Notes under the pieces: generated by a model
What the model was told of the DNA's origin: nothing
Seen by the model: the letters and a program-made list of their open reading frames with translations, nothing else
The model's database searches: none
Source: Pimelobacter simplex
GTDB lineage: Bacteria; Actinomycetota; Actinomycetes; Propionibacteriales; Nocardioidaceae
Assembly (NCBI RefSeq): GCF_024662235.1
Contig: NZ_CP096276.1
Coordinates: 1,860,001 to 1,924,000 of the forward strand
DNA length: 64,000 nucleotides
Direction of reading: 5' to 3'
Shown: piece after piece, positions 35,284 through 44,655 of the stretch
How positions within the stretch are numbered: the stretch's first letter is position 1
Layout of the letters: each line of letters opens with the position of its first letter
Translations under genes and position numbers: made by a program

Positions 35284-36039
35284 TCAACGACCGCCGGCCA
35301 CGTCCAGGTGGGCCCCGGTCGTGTACGACGCCTCCTCGCCCACCAACCAGCAGATCGCGGCCGCCGCCTCCTCCACCGTCCCCGCCCGCCCGAGCGGGAC
35401 CGACGGTGCGAGGCGGTCGAGCCGGTCGGGTGCGCCGTTGCGGGCGTGGATCTCGGTCGCCATCAACCCCAACCGGACGCTGTTGACCCGGATCCCGTCG
35501 GACGCGACCTCGACCGCGAGACCCGTGGTCACGGCATCGACGGCGGCCTTGGCGGCGGCGTAGTCGACGTACTCGTGGGCGGAGCCGAGCACCGCCGCTC
35601 GCGACGACACGTTGACGATCGCCCCACCCGCTCCCCCACGCCCGGTCGCCATGACCCGGACGGCATTGCGCGCGCAGAGCAGCGTCCCGACCACGTTGAC
35701 GTCGAGCGTGCGCCGGATCCGCTCGGCACCCATGTCGGCCACGTCGGAGGCCGGCGCGACGATGCCCGCGTTGTTGACCAGCGCCCGGAGCGGGCCTGCC
35801 TCGGCCTCGGCCGGGAGTCCGTCGTACAGGGCGTCGACCTGGGCCTCGTCGGCGACGTCGGCCCGGACCGCGCTCGCCCACGCGCCGGCGGCCACGCAGT
35901 CGGCGACGACCTCGCGGGCGGCGTACTCGTCGGAGTGGTAGGTCAGCAGGACGTTCCAGCCCTCGCGGGCGAGGCGGCGGGCGGTCGCGGCGCCGACGCC
36001 GCGGCTGCCTCCGGTGACGATCGCGAGTCGGGAGGCCAT
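35284..36039 (-). CDS. Short-chain dehydrogenase
   Basis: A 251-residue classical SDR: TGGSRGVG near residue 9, NNAG, catalytic Ser in NVSS, YAAAK, and a typical C-terminal VAGG end. NADP use is suggested by the HSD segment after the second strand. FabG-like, substrate unknown. Convergent with the mycofactocin SDR (7 bp apart) and 22 bp downstream of the GntR gene, so probably in its transcription unit. Confidence 0.87.
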   Translation of the reverse strand: MASRLAIVTGGSRGVGAATARRLAREGWNVLLTYHSDEYAAREVVADCVAAGAWASAVRADVADEAQVDALYDGLPAEAEAGPLRALVNNAGIVAPASDVADMGAERIRRTLDVNVVGTLLCARNAVRVMATGRGGAGGAIVNVSSRAAVLGSAHEYVDYAAAKAAVDAVTTGLAVEVASDGIRVNSVRLGLMATEIHARNGAPDRLDRLAPSVPLGRAGTVEEAAAAICWLVGEEASYTTGAHLDVAGGR

Positions 36040-36061
36040 GAAGGTCACGCTAGCGGCGTAC

Positions 36062-36694
36062 TCAGCCCAGCAGCCCGTCGCACGCCGTCGCCGCCGCCGA
36101 CGGGTCACCCGCGACGATCGCGTCCGCCAGTACGTCGAGCCGCGCGCTGACCTCGCGGCTGTCGGCCGGTGCCGGTGCGCTCGCGGCGAGCATGTCGTCG
36201 AGGTCGGCGAGCAGCGAGACACCGGCGAGGCGGCGGATGCAGCGCCAGGTGTGGTCGAAGGTTCGGGCCCGGCCGTCGTCGGCGAGCATCGCGATGCGCA
36301 GGGAGCCCTGGTGGTGGGCGGCGGCGGCCCGGGCGAGGCCGGCGAGGACGGCCTCGCGGGCGGTGAGGACCTCGGCCGGGGCGCTCTCGGCGCGCTCGGC
36401 GACCTGGCGCTCGATGCCGCTCCCCCGGGCGGGCGGGTCGACGTCGGGCTCGCGGACGAGGGCGCCGATGCCGTGGCGTACCTCGATCCGGCCGCGGGTC
36501 TCGAGGGCGGCGAGGGCCCGCGAGAGCGTCGCCCGGCTGACGCCGAGCTCGGCCGCGAGCTGGCGCTCCGGGGGCAGCCGGTCACCACTGACCAGGCCCT
36601 GGGCCTCGATGAAGTCGGAGATGTGCGCCACGAGGCTCTCGTACAGCCGCTCGCGCCGCAGGGGCGGCAGCGCGCGTCCTGATCCCGCATCCAT
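36062..36694 (-). CDS. GntR/FadR family transcriptional regulator
   Basis: A 210-residue regulator. N-terminal winged HTH with the GntR signature (LVSGDRLPPERQLAAELGVSRATLSRALAALETRGRI) and a C-terminal helical FCD-like effector domain that has an Arg/His pattern weaker than usual. It has a TAGGCT -10 (36701-36706) six nt before ATG, indicating a leaderless mRNA. Divergent from the MatC-like carrier, so likely its regulator. Confidence 0.87.
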   Translation of the reverse strand: MDAGSGRALPPLRRERLYESLVAHISDFIEAQGLVSGDRLPPERQLAAELGVSRATLSRALAALETRGRIEVRHGIGALVREPDVDPPARGSGIERQVAERAESAPAEVLTAREAVLAGLARAAAAHHQGSLRIAMLADDGRARTFDHTWRCIRRLAGVSLLADLDDMLAASAPAPADSREVSARLDVLADAIVAGDPSAAATACDGLLG

Positions 36695-36744
36695 GCCGGG
36701 AGCCTAGTGGAGAAGTGTCCGGGTTGCCAGGTGGCTCATCCACT

Positions 36745-36829
36745 GACATGATCCGTCGACATGACCGCCGTCACATGACCCCGGTCACACGTACCCCGGC
36801 CCTCGGAACGGACTCCCTGTGTCACATGA
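36745..36829. promoter_or_regulatory. Repeated ACATGA boxes between GntR and MatC-like genes
   Basis: Four copies of (G/C)ACATGA at 36745-36751, 36758-36764, 36772-36778 and 36823-36829, the first three 13-14 bp apart. The spacing is near one helical turn and a third, and the block lies between two divergent starts. Candidate regulator-binding array for the GntR protein. Confidence 0.4.
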
Positions 36830-38171
36830 ACTGATCTCCCTGGCGGTCCTCGTGATCGTCTTCCTCGTCGCCACCGTGCGCGGCGTGAACATGGGCGCGC
36901 TCGCCCTGGTCGCGTCGTTCATCGTCGGCCTCTCCGTGTACGACGCCACGGTGGACGACGTCCTCGCCGGGTTCCCGAGCGACCTGTTCGTGATCCTCGT
37001 CGGCGTCACGTATCTCTTCGCCCTGGCCAAGAACAACGGCACCGTCGACTGGATCGTCCATGCCGCGGTCCGCGCGGTCGGCGGCCGCGTCGCGCTCGTG
37101 CCGTGGGCGATGTTCCTGGTCTGCGCCGTCGTGACGTCGGTCGGTGCGGTGAGCCCGGCGGCGGTCGCGATCGTCGCGCCGGTCGGCATGGGCTTCGCGG
37201 TGCGCTACCAGATCCATCCCGTGATGATGGGCATGATGATCGTGCAGGGCGCGACGGCGGGCAGCTTCTCCCCCATCGGCATCTTCGGCAGCATCACCAA
37301 CGGCGTCGTCGACGACCGCGACCTGCCGGGCAACCCGGGGCTGCTGTTCGTCAGCACCTTCCTCGCGGCCACCCTGATCGCGGTCATCACCTACCTCGCC
37401 TTCGGCGGACGCCAGCTCATCGCCCGCGGCCGCGAGGACGCGCACGTCGCCGCGATGGCGGCCACCGCCGAGACCGCGTCGTACGCCGCCACGCGGACCG
37501 TGGGCTCCGCCGAGCCCCACTCGGCGGCCGAGGTCAAGGCCAACGCTGCCGTACCGGCCCAGGACGACCCGCACCGCCTCGACGCCCAGCGCTCCGTCAC
37601 CCTGCTCGGCCTGCTGGCCCTCATCGTGGGCGCCCTCGGCTTCGACCTCGACGTCGGCTTCACCGCGCTCACCATCGCCGTCGCGCTGACCCTCGCGTTC
37701 CCGCAGTCGGCCAAGGGCGCGGTCGAGAAGATCAGCTGGGGCACGGTCCTGCTCATCGGCGGCATCGTCACCTACGTGACGCTGCTCGAGAACCAGGGCG
37801 TCGTGCAGTGGCTCGGCGAGGAGGTCGCCGGCGTCGGCGCCGCCGTGATCGCCGCGCTCCTCATCTGCCTCATCGGCTCGGTCGTCTCGGCGTTCGCCTC
37901 GACCACGGGCATCATCGGCGCGCTCATCCCGCTCGCCGTACCGTTCCTGCTCACCGACCAGGTCAACGCCGTCGCCCTCATCGCCGCGCTCGCGATCTCG
38001 AGCTCGGTGGTCGACTGCAGCCCGTTCTCGACCAACGGCGCGCTCGTCGTGGCCAACGCCGAGCCCGAGGACCGCGAGCTGGTCTTCAAGCGGCTGATGC
38101 AGTGGGGCATGTCGATCGTGCTCATCGCGCCGCTGGTCGCGTGGGGCGTCCTGGTCCTGCCGACCACCTGA
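36819..38171 (+). CDS. MatC-like dicarboxylate (malonate) carrier / SLC13-type permease
   Basis: A 450-residue membrane protein starting at GTG 36819, about twelve helices. The first 150 residues match the MatC N-terminal domain (VRGVNMGALALVASFIVG, KNNGTVDWIVHAAV, GAVSPAAVAIVAPVGM). Residues about 215-250 form a hydrophilic loop. MatC-type carriers import malonate or related dicarboxylates. The pair with a divergent GntR gene mirrors the matR-mat arrangement of malonate operons, but no malonyl-CoA synthetase or decarboxylase is adjacent. Confidence 0.82.
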   Translation: MSHELISLAVLVIVFLVATVRGVNMGALALVASFIVGLSVYDATVDDVLAGFPSDLFVILVGVTYLFALAKNNGTVDWIVHAAVRAVGGRVALVPWAMFLVCAVVTSVGAVSPAAVAIVAPVGMGFAVRYQIHPVMMGMMIVQGATAGSFSPIGIFGSITNGVVDDRDLPGNPGLLFVSTFLAATLIAVITYLAFGGRQLIARGREDAHVAAMAATAETASYAATRTVGSAEPHSAAEVKANAAVPAQDDPHRLDAQRSVTLLGLLALIVGALGFDLDVGFTALTIAVALTLAFPQSAKGAVEKISWGTVLLIGGIVTYVTLLENQGVVQWLGEEVAGVGAAVIAALLICLIGSVVSAFASTTGIIGALIPLAVPFLLTDQVNAVALIAALAISSSVVDCSPFSTNGALVVANAEPEDRELVFKRLMQWGMSIVLIAPLVAWGVLVLPTT

Positions 38172-38194
38172 CGACGACCACCTGAGGAAGACTG

Positions 38195-38403
38195 ATGAGC
38201 ATGGCGGACGAGAGCGCGCTGCTCGTCGCGTGCCCGGCGGCGGTGCCCACGGTTCGTGGGCGCCGCCTGGGCGTGCCTTCGTACGCGCGCCGTTGGTCGC
38301 CCTGACCACGGCGGTCGCGGAGGACTTCTCGGAGCACCCGCCCTACGGCGGCGCGTTCGACGACGTCGTGCCGCACCTGACCGCCGATTCCCCTGGCGGT
38401 CCG
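38195..38403 (+). pseudogene. Broken 2'-5' RNA ligase family gene
   Basis: A GAGGAAG ribosome-binding site and ATG 38195 start a typical family N-terminus (ADESALLVACPAAVPTV), but the frame stops at about 38305. A different frame then resumes with ALTTAVAEDFSEHPPYGG and FDDVVPHLTA, the region around the second HxT motif. The middle of the protein with the first HxT motif is missing and the C-terminus is cut, so this is a deleted and frameshifted remnant of a 2H phosphoesterase gene. Confidence 0.75.
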
Positions 38404-38479
38404 CGGCCCGGCGGGTCAGAATCGACGTTCCCGGCCGCACCGACTCGGTGGTGCGGCCGACGATCTCGGGAGGTCCCCC

Positions 38480-39949
38480 ATGTCCCGCACCCGGTCCGCG
38501 CTCGCCGCGGTCCTCGCCGCCGCCCTGGCGGCCACGCTCACGGTCGGTGCCGCCGCTCCCCCGGCGACCAGCACCCCCACGAGCACCGGCGGCGCGACGA
38601 GCGCCGACATCGCCGATCGGATCGCGGCGCTGCCCGGCGTCACGTCGGTCACGGAGGCGACGGCACCGGCCGGCTACCGGTTCTTCCGGCTCACGTTCCG
38701 CCAGCCCGCCGACCACCGCAACCCGCGGGCCGGCACGTTCGAGCAGCGCCTGACGCTGCTCCACAAGGACACGAGCCGTCCGATGGTGATGTACACCAGC
38801 GGCTACAACGTCTCCCAGAACCCCAGCCGCAGCGAGCCGACGCAGATCGTCGACGGCAACCAGCTCAGCATGGAGTACCGCTACTTCGAGCCGTCGATCC
38901 CGGCCCGCACCGACTGGCCCCAGCAGCTCACGATCTGGCAGGCGGCGGCCGACCAGCACGCGATCATCCGCTCGTTCCAGCTGCTCTACCGCGAGAACTG
39001 GATCACCACCGGCGGCTCCAAGGGCGGGATGACGGCGACCTACCACCGCCGGTTCTTCCCCGACGACGTCGACGGGACCGTCCCGTACGTCGCGCCCAAC
39101 GACGTCGACAACGACAAGGACGCCTACAACACGTTCCTCGCGAACGTCGGCACCGATCCCCAGTGCCGGGCCGCGCTGACCGCCGTCCAGCGGCGGATCC
39201 TCGGCCCCGATCGCGCGTGGTTCCTCGAGCGCACCCGGCAGGACGCCGAGGCGACCGGTGACGGCTGGGAGATCCTCGGCAGCCTGGACCGGGGCATGGA
39301 GACGGCGGTCGTCGACCTCTACTTCACGTTCTGGCAGTACTCGCCGCAGTCGGCGTGTGCGGACGTGCCCGGTCCCGAGGCGACCAACGAGCAGGTGTGG
39401 GACTGGACCCAGGGCGTCGTGCCGCTGACCGGCTACCTCGACCAGGGGCTGCGCGGCACCTTGGCGTACTACTACCAGGCGGCCTACCAGCTCGGCTGGT
39501 ACGAGGCGTACGAGAAGCCGCTCGCCGGCGTGCTCCGCTACCCGGGCGGCTGGGGCGGCGCGAACTTCGTGCCGCGCGAGCTGCGGCCGATCCGCTTCGA
39601 CAAGCGCGCGATGGCCGACATCGACCGCTGGGTGCGGACCAGGTCGACCCAGATGCTCTACGTGTACGGCGGCAACGACCCCTGGGGCGCCGAGCAGTTC
39701 TCGTGCGGCAAGCCCGCCAAGCCGGGGCACCACGGCAGGCCGGGCAAGCGCCGCGAGTGCTCGGTCCACGTCGTCGAGGGCGGCACCCACGGGGCCCGGA
39801 TCGCGCAGCTGCCCGAGGCCGAGCGGGCCGCGGCGACGGCGCAGATCAGGGAGTGGGCCGGTCTGGACGACAGCACGGTCCGGCCGGCGCGCAACGCCGC
39901 GCTCGACCGGAGGCCGGACTACCTGCGCCCGCCCGGCGCGCTCCGCTGA
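38480..39949 (+). CDS. Secreted S37 (PS-10) family peptidase, tripeptidyl-aminopeptidase type
   Basis: A 489-residue exported serine peptidase. Residues 1-26 are a signal peptide (SALAAVLAAALAATLTVG). The catalytic Ser is in GGSKGGM near residue 179; the probable Asp is in GGNDPWGA and the His in GGTHGARI. Sequence and length fit the S37 family of Streptomyces-type tripeptidyl aminopeptidases, which remove N-terminal tripeptides from extracellular proteins. Downstream of the broken RNA ligase gene; no operon partner evident. Confidence 0.88.
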   Translation: MSRTRSALAAVLAAALAATLTVGAAAPPATSTPTSTGGATSADIADRIAALPGVTSVTEATAPAGYRFFRLTFRQPADHRNPRAGTFEQRLTLLHKDTSRPMVMYTSGYNVSQNPSRSEPTQIVDGNQLSMEYRYFEPSIPARTDWPQQLTIWQAAADQHAIIRSFQLLYRENWITTGGSKGGMTATYHRRFFPDDVDGTVPYVAPNDVDNDKDAYNTFLANVGTDPQCRAALTAVQRRILGPDRAWFLERTRQDAEATGDGWEILGSLDRGMETAVVDLYFTFWQYSPQSACADVPGPEATNEQVWDWTQGVVPLTGYLDQGLRGTLAYYYQAAYQLGWYEAYEKPLAGVLRYPGGWGGANFVPRELRPIRFDKRAMADIDRWVRTRSTQMLYVYGGNDPWGAEQFSCGKPAKPGHHGRPGKRRECSVHVVEGGTHGARIAQLPEAERAAATAQIREWAGLDDSTVRPARNAALDRRPDYLRPPGALR

Positions 39950-39965
39950 GCAGGCAGGACGACGC

Positions 39966-40520
39966 TTGCTCCCCACCTCGGTCCCGCGGATCGACCACCC
40001 GCCCGTCGTGCTCCGCCCCTTCGCGGAGCACGACGCGGCGCTGGTCGCCTCGGTCGTCGACGACCCGGTGATCCCGCTGATCACGACGGTCCCGACGACC
40101 GCCGACCCGGAGGCGATCGCGGCGTACCTGCGCCGGCAGCACGACCGGCTGGCGCAGGGCGTCGGCTACTCCTTCGCGGTGGCCGACGCGGTCACCGGCG
40201 AAGGGGTGGGCCAGATCGGGCTGTGGACGGCCGACCTCCCCGCCGGCCGTACGACGACCGGGTACTGGATCGCGCCCCAGCACCGCCGCCGCGGCTACGC
40301 CCGCGCCGCCCTCGCCGCGGTGACCTCGTGGGCGCTGGCCCACGACGAGGTCGCCCGCGTCCAGCTGCACGTCGAGCCGGCCAACGAGGCGTCGTGGCGC
40401 ACCGCCGAGGCCTGCGGCTACGAGCGCGATGGGCTGCTGCGCTCGTGGGAGCGGGTCGGCGCGGAGCGCCGCGACATGTACGTCTATGCGGCCGTGCGCC
40501 CCGACCGGACGCTCAGGTGA
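39966..40520 (+). CDS. GNAT family N-acetyltransferase (RimJ-like)
   Basis: A 184-residue acetyltransferase. Acetyl-CoA motif QHRRRGYARAAL and the RimJ/RimL-type end VEPANEASWRTAEACGYERDGLL are clear. The start is probably TTG 39966, an unusual codon; no better ATG or GTG lies near the family start. Substrate unknown, possibly a protein N-terminus or a small amine. Converges on and overlaps the next SDR gene by 8 bp. Confidence 0.83.
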   Translation: MLPTSVPRIDHPPVVLRPFAEHDAALVASVVDDPVIPLITTVPTTADPEAIAAYLRRQHDRLAQGVGYSFAVADAVTGEGVGQIGLWTADLPAGRTTTGYWIAPQHRRRGYARAALAAVTSWALAHDEVARVQLHVEPANEASWRTAEACGYERDGLLRSWERVGAERRDMYVYAAVRPDRTLR

Positions 40521-41277
40521 GGTTGAGCCCGCCGTCCGAGAGGAGCACCTCGCCGGTGAGGTAGTCCGACGCGACCAGCATCGCGACCGCCTGGGCGATG
40601 TCCTCGGGACGGGCGGCCCGGCGCATCGGTGCGCGCTCGCGCCACAGCTCCTGGGCCGCGGTCCAGTCGGCCGTGAGCGGGGTGTCGACCAGGCCCGGGG
40701 CGACGGCGTTGACCCGGACCTCCGGGGCGAGCGCGACGGCGAGCAGCCGGGTCGTGTGGTTGAGCGCCGCCTTGGTCGCGGCGTACGGGATCGAGGCGCC
40801 CTTGGGTCGCACACCCGCGTGCGAGCTGATGTTGACGACGCACCCGGCGCGGCCGTGGCCGTCCCGGGCGGCCGCGCGGAGGTACGGCTCGGCCTCGGCC
40901 ACCAGGTGGAACGGGGCGATCACGTTGACCTCGTGCAGCTCGCGCCAGAGCGCGGGAGTCGCCGCGACGAGGTCGGCGTGCGGGACGACGCGGCTGATGC
41001 CCGCGTTGTTGACGAGGACGTCGAGACGCCCGGCGTGGGCGGCGGCCTCATGGACCAGCCGGACGCGGTCGTCCTCGTCGGCGAGGTCGGCCTGTACGTA
41101 GACGGCGTCACCCAGCTCGGCGGCCATCGCCTCGCCGGCGGCGACCGAGCTGCGCGAGTGCAGGACGACGGTGTACCCGTCGGCGACGAGGCGGCGGGCG
41201 ACGGCGGCGCCGATCCCGGAGGTGGATCCGGTGACCAGGGCGACCGGGCGCTCGGCGGTGGGCAGCACGGCGCTCAC
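40513..41277 (-). CDS. Short-chain dehydrogenase
   Basis: A 254-residue SDR starting at GTG 41277, overlapping the HD-domain gene stop (GTGA). TGSTSGIG, NNAG, NISSHAG and YAATK are present. FabG-like; NADP(H) is likely. It is the last gene of a four-gene operon (CoA-transferase, carboxyltransferase, HD hydrolase, SDR), so it may reduce or oxidise the CoA-bound product. Confidence 0.87.
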   Translation of the reverse strand: MSAVLPTAERPVALVTGSTSGIGAAVARRLVADGYTVVLHSRSSVAAGEAMAAELGDAVYVQADLADEDDRVRLVHEAAAHAGRLDVLVNNAGISRVVPHADLVAATPALWRELHEVNVIAPFHLVAEAEPYLRAAARDGHGRAGCVVNISSHAGVRPKGASIPYAATKAALNHTTRLLAVALAPEVRVNAVAPGLVDTPLTADWTAAQELWRERAPMRRAARPEDIAQAVAMLVASDYLTGEVLLSDGGLNLT

Positions 41278-41933
41278 GCCTCGTCCGGCCGGATCCAGCC
41301 GCGGCGCAGGCCCTCGTCGACCAGTCGCCCGGTGAAGGAGCCGAGCGAGGTCGAGCCCGCGACGACACCGGCCTCGCGCGCCCGGACGGTGCTCTCGGTG
41401 GCGCCCGGCAGCTGCCAGGTGCCCCCGCGCGCGAGCCAGTTGAGGAGCATCGGCTGGAGCCGGTCCATCGCCTTGCCGAAGCGCGCCTCGGGCGACCGCC
41501 CGGCCTCGAACTCGTCCCACAGTTCGCGGATCTCGCCGGCCTGGTCGGCGGGCAGCAGCCCGAAGAGCCGCTCGGCGGCCGCCTCCTCGCGCTCGGCCTG
41601 GTCGTCGGCGGCTCCGGGCACGAACACCGGGCTGTCGCCGGCGTAGATCTCGACGAGGTCGTGGATGACCACGAGCTTGACCGCGTGGCCGACGTCGATC
41701 GGCTCGTCGGCGTACTCGGCGAGGAGGACGACCATGAGCGCGAGGTGCCAGGAGTGCTCGGCGTCGTTCTCGCGGCGCTCCGCGGCGGCCAGCGGCGAGG
41801 CACGCAGGATCGTCTTGAGCTTGTCGGCCTCCGCGACGAACCGCAGCTGGGCGGCCAGCCGCTCGCCGACCCCCTCGGGGAGCGGCGAGCGGTCGAGGAT
41901 GAGGGGGTCGTCGGTCAGCGGGACGTCGGGCAT
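41274..41933 (-). CDS. HD domain hydrolase (YfbR/HDDC2-like)
   Basis: A 219-residue metal-dependent phosphohydrolase. The HD superfamily motifs are in AEHSWHLALM and VVIHDLVEIYAGD, as in 5'-deoxyribonucleotidase YfbR/HDDC2-type proteins. The C-terminal 40 residues (VVAGSTSLGSFTGRLVDEGL) are extra. Its 5' end overlaps the carboxyltransferase gene by 19 bp and its stop overlaps the SDR start, so it is firmly inside the operon although its biochemical link to it is unclear. Confidence 0.85.
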   Translation of the reverse strand: MPDVPLTDDPLILDRSPLPEGVGERLAAQLRFVAEADKLKTILRASPLAAAERRENDAEHSWHLALMVVLLAEYADEPIDVGHAVKLVVIHDLVEIYAGDSPVFVPGAADDQAEREEAAAERLFGLLPADQAGEIRELWDEFEAGRSPEARFGKAMDRLQPMLLNWLARGGTWQLPGATESTVRAREAGVVAGSTSLGSFTGRLVDEGLRRGWIRPDEA

Positions 41934-43351
41934 GCGCCCAAGCCTGCCAGCACCTGGCCGACCTCCGCCGCGACGGCGACCGCGAGGTCCGTGGCGGAGT
42001 CGCCGTCCCGCTCCGGTACGACGACCTGGATGCTCCCCGCCGCGAGCAGGTCGCTCGCCCGGACGTGCTGCGCGCGCGCCATGTCAGGAGCGTGGTCGAC
42101 GTCCCCGTGCATGATCACGCTGGCGCCCTCGGGCGGCAGCGGGGTGAGCCAGGCCCGCTCGGCCGCGACGATCGTCTGGGCCGGCAGCAGCGCGAGGGCG
42201 CCGCCACCGCAGCCCTGGCCGAGCAGGACCGACACCGTCGGCACGCTCAGGGTGGTCAGGGTGGCGATGCAGCGGGCGATCTCGCCGGCCATCGCGCCCT
42301 CCTCGGCGCGCTGCGAGAGCTCGGCGCCGGGGGTGTCGATGACGGTGACCAGGGGCAGCCGGAGCTCCTCGGCGAGGCGCATCCCGCGGCGGGCGGCGCG
42401 CAGGGCGGCCGGTCCGAGGGGCTGGGTCTCGCTCTGGCGGGCGCGGTCCTGGCCGACGACGACGCAGGGCTGGCCGTCGATCCGGGCGAGCGCGACGAGG
42501 ACGGAGGAGTCCCGCTCGCCCTCGTCGGTGCCGTAGAGGCGCACCCGCTCGGTCGTGCCGTGGCGCAGGAGGTCGCGGACGCCGGCCCGGCCGGACGCGC
42601 GCGTGGCCACGATGCTGTCCCAGGCGTCGCGCTCGACCAGGTCGCCCTCGCGACGCGGCAGGGCCGGTGCGGTGGGGGCGTCGACGAGGACGTGGAGCGT
42701 CCGGTCGACGAGCGCGGGCAGGTGCTCGGTGGGGACGACGGCGTCGATGATGCCCTTGGCGACGAGGTTCTCCGCGACCTGGACGCCGGGCGGGAACGGC
42801 TCGCCGTTGAGCGCCTCGTAGACCTTGGGACCGAGGAAGCCGACGAGCGCGCCGGGCTCGGCGACCGTGACGTGGGCCAGCGACCCCCAGGACGCGAACA
42901 CCCCGCCGGTCGTGGGGTGGCGCAGGTACGCCAGGTAGGGCAGGCCCGCGGCACGGTGGTCCATCAGCGCGCGGGAGATCTCGACCATCTGCAGGAAGGC
43001 GGGGGTGCCCTCCTGCATCCGGGTGCCGCCCGAGGCGGTGGCCGCCAGGAGGGGCAGGCCCTCGGCGGTCGCCCGGCGTACGGCGGCCACGATGCGCTGC
43101 GCCGCGGCCCGCCCGATCGAGCCGGCCAGGAAGCGGAACTCGTTGACGACGACCGCGACGGGACGCCCGTGCACCAGGCCGCGGCCGGTGAGCACGGACT
43201 CGTCCGTGCCCGCCTTCTCGGCGGCCGCGCGCAGCTCGGCCTGGTAGGCCTCGGGGTGAGCGCTGATGTCGACGGGCGCGTCCCAGGAGGTGAAGGTCCC
43301 GGGCTCGAGGACGAGGTCGAGCAGGTCCCGGGCGCCGAGCCGGGCGCTCAC
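41915..43351 (-). CDS. Fused carboxyltransferase (acetyl-CoA carboxylase beta+alpha-like)
   Basis: A 478-residue protein with two crotonase-fold carboxyltransferase halves: the beta-like half (SGGTRMQEGTPAFLQM) in the middle of the first 240 residues and the alpha-like half (DTPGAELSQRAEEGAMAGEIAR) near residues 345-370. It lacks the zinc ribbon of bacterial AccD. Such fused subunits carboxylate acyl-CoA using carboxybiotin from a separate subunit, or decarboxylate in related enzymes. No biotin carboxylase or carrier gene is here. GTG 43351 overlaps the CoA-transferase stop. Confidence 0.85.
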   Translation of the reverse strand: MSARLGARDLLDLVLEPGTFTSWDAPVDISAHPEAYQAELRAAAEKAGTDESVLTGRGLVHGRPVAVVVNEFRFLAGSIGRAAAQRIVAAVRRATAEGLPLLAATASGGTRMQEGTPAFLQMVEISRALMDHRAAGLPYLAYLRHPTTGGVFASWGSLAHVTVAEPGALVGFLGPKVYEALNGEPFPPGVQVAENLVAKGIIDAVVPTEHLPALVDRTLHVLVDAPTAPALPRREGDLVERDAWDSIVATRASGRAGVRDLLRHGTTERVRLYGTDEGERDSSVLVALARIDGQPCVVVGQDRARQSETQPLGPAALRAARRGMRLAEELRLPLVTVIDTPGAELSQRAEEGAMAGEIARCIATLTTLSVPTVSVLLGQGCGGGALALLPAQTIVAAERAWLTPLPPEGASVIMHGDVDHAPDMARAQHVRASDLLAAGSIQVVVPERDGDSATDLAVAVAAEVGQVLAGLGACPTSR

Positions 43352-44577
43352 GCCTCGCCCCGCACCCAGTCGCGGACGGCGGCGCCGTGCTGGTCGAGCG
43401 TGGGCGGCGCCCGGTGCCCGGTGGGCGTCTGCTCGGCGCCGTCGGCACCGAAGAAGCGCAGCGGCGGACCCGGCAGGGTGACCGTGCCGAGGGTGGCGTG
43501 CTCGACGTCGAGCAGCAGTCCCTGGCTGGCGGTCTGGTCCCAGTCGTAGACCTCGTCGAGGGTGCGCACCTTGCCCGCCGGGATGCCCGCGTCGGCGAGC
43601 TTGGCGAGCAGCTTCTCGGCGTCCCAGTCGGCGAAGACGCCCTCGACGAGCGCGATCGTCTCGGCCCGCCGGCTCACCCGCTCGGGGTTGGTCGCGAAGC
43701 CCTCCTGGGCCGGGTCGAGGTCGAAGGCCGCGCAGAAGCGGGCCCACAGCGCCTCGGAGCCGACCGCGATCTGCACGGCGCCGCCGGAGCAGCGGAACAG
43801 CCCGTAGGGCGCGATCGACGGGTGGTGGTTGCCCTGGGCCTGGCCGAGCTCGCCGCCGACGGTCCAGCGGGTGCCCTGGAAGGCGTGGACTCCGACGACC
43901 GCCGCCAGCAGCGAGGTCCGTACGACGGTCCCGCGGCCGGTCCGCTCGCGCTCGTGGAGCGCGGCGAGGACGCCGTAGGCGCCGTACATGCCGGCCAGGA
44001 CGTCGGCGATCGGCGTCCCGACCCGCTGCGGGTCCTCGGGACCGGAGCCGGTCAGCGACATCAGACCCGCCTCGCCCTGGGCGATCTGGTCGTAGCCGGC
44101 CCGACCGCCCTCGGGGCCGTCGTGGCCGAAGCCGGTGATGGAGAGGGCGACCAGGCGCGGGTTGCGCTCCTGGAGCCGGTCCAGGCCGAGCCCGAGGCGC
44201 TCGAGCACCCCGGTCCGGAAGTTCTCGACGATGACGTCGGCGCGGTCGACCAGGTCGAGCAGGACCGCCCGGTCGGCGGGGTCCTTGAGGTCGAGCGCGA
44301 TCGACTCCTTGTTGCGGTTGGCGGAGAGGAAGTACGTCGACTCCCGCTCCCCTCCCCTGTCGGGCGTGACGAACGGCGGCCCCCACCCGCGAGTGTCGTC
44401 GCCGTGGCCGGGCGCCTCGACCTTGACGACCCGGGCGCCGAGGTCGCCCAGCATCATCGTGGCGTGCGGGCCCGCCAGCGCGCGGGAGAGGTCGACCACC
44501 AGGACGTCGGACAGCGGTCCTGACAGCGACGACGGAAAGCCCTCGACGTCCGGCCGTGCGGCCTGGTCAGCTCCCAT
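43348..44577 (-). CDS. CaiB/BaiF (class III) CoA-transferase
   Basis: A 409-residue family III CoA-transferase: DLSRALAGPHATMMLGDLGARVVKVE, then FLSANRNKESIALDLK, and the catalytic Asp in GYDQIAQGEAGLMS. These enzymes move CoA between carboxylic acids, so it would activate the pathway substrate. First gene of the four-gene operon; divergent from a FadR-type regulator across 117 bp. Confidence 0.9.
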   Translation of the reverse strand: MGADQAARPDVEGFPSSLSGPLSDVLVVDLSRALAGPHATMMLGDLGARVVKVEAPGHGDDTRGWGPPFVTPDRGGERESTYFLSANRNKESIALDLKDPADRAVLLDLVDRADVIVENFRTGVLERLGLGLDRLQERNPRLVALSITGFGHDGPEGGRAGYDQIAQGEAGLMSLTGSGPEDPQRVGTPIADVLAGMYGAYGVLAALHERERTGRGTVVRTSLLAAVVGVHAFQGTRWTVGGELGQAQGNHHPSIAPYGLFRCSGGAVQIAVGSEALWARFCAAFDLDPAQEGFATNPERVSRRAETIALVEGVFADWDAEKLLAKLADAGIPAGKVRTLDEVYDWDQTASQGLLLDVEHATLGTVTLPGPPLRFFGADGAEQTPTGHRAPPTLDQHGAAVRDWVRGEA

Positions 44578-44655
44578 GGTGGTCCACCTCTCCCGTGCAC
44601 GCCGGCGAGCCCGGCACCGACCCAACCGGCTGGGAGGTTGGATCAGTGGCCTAGC

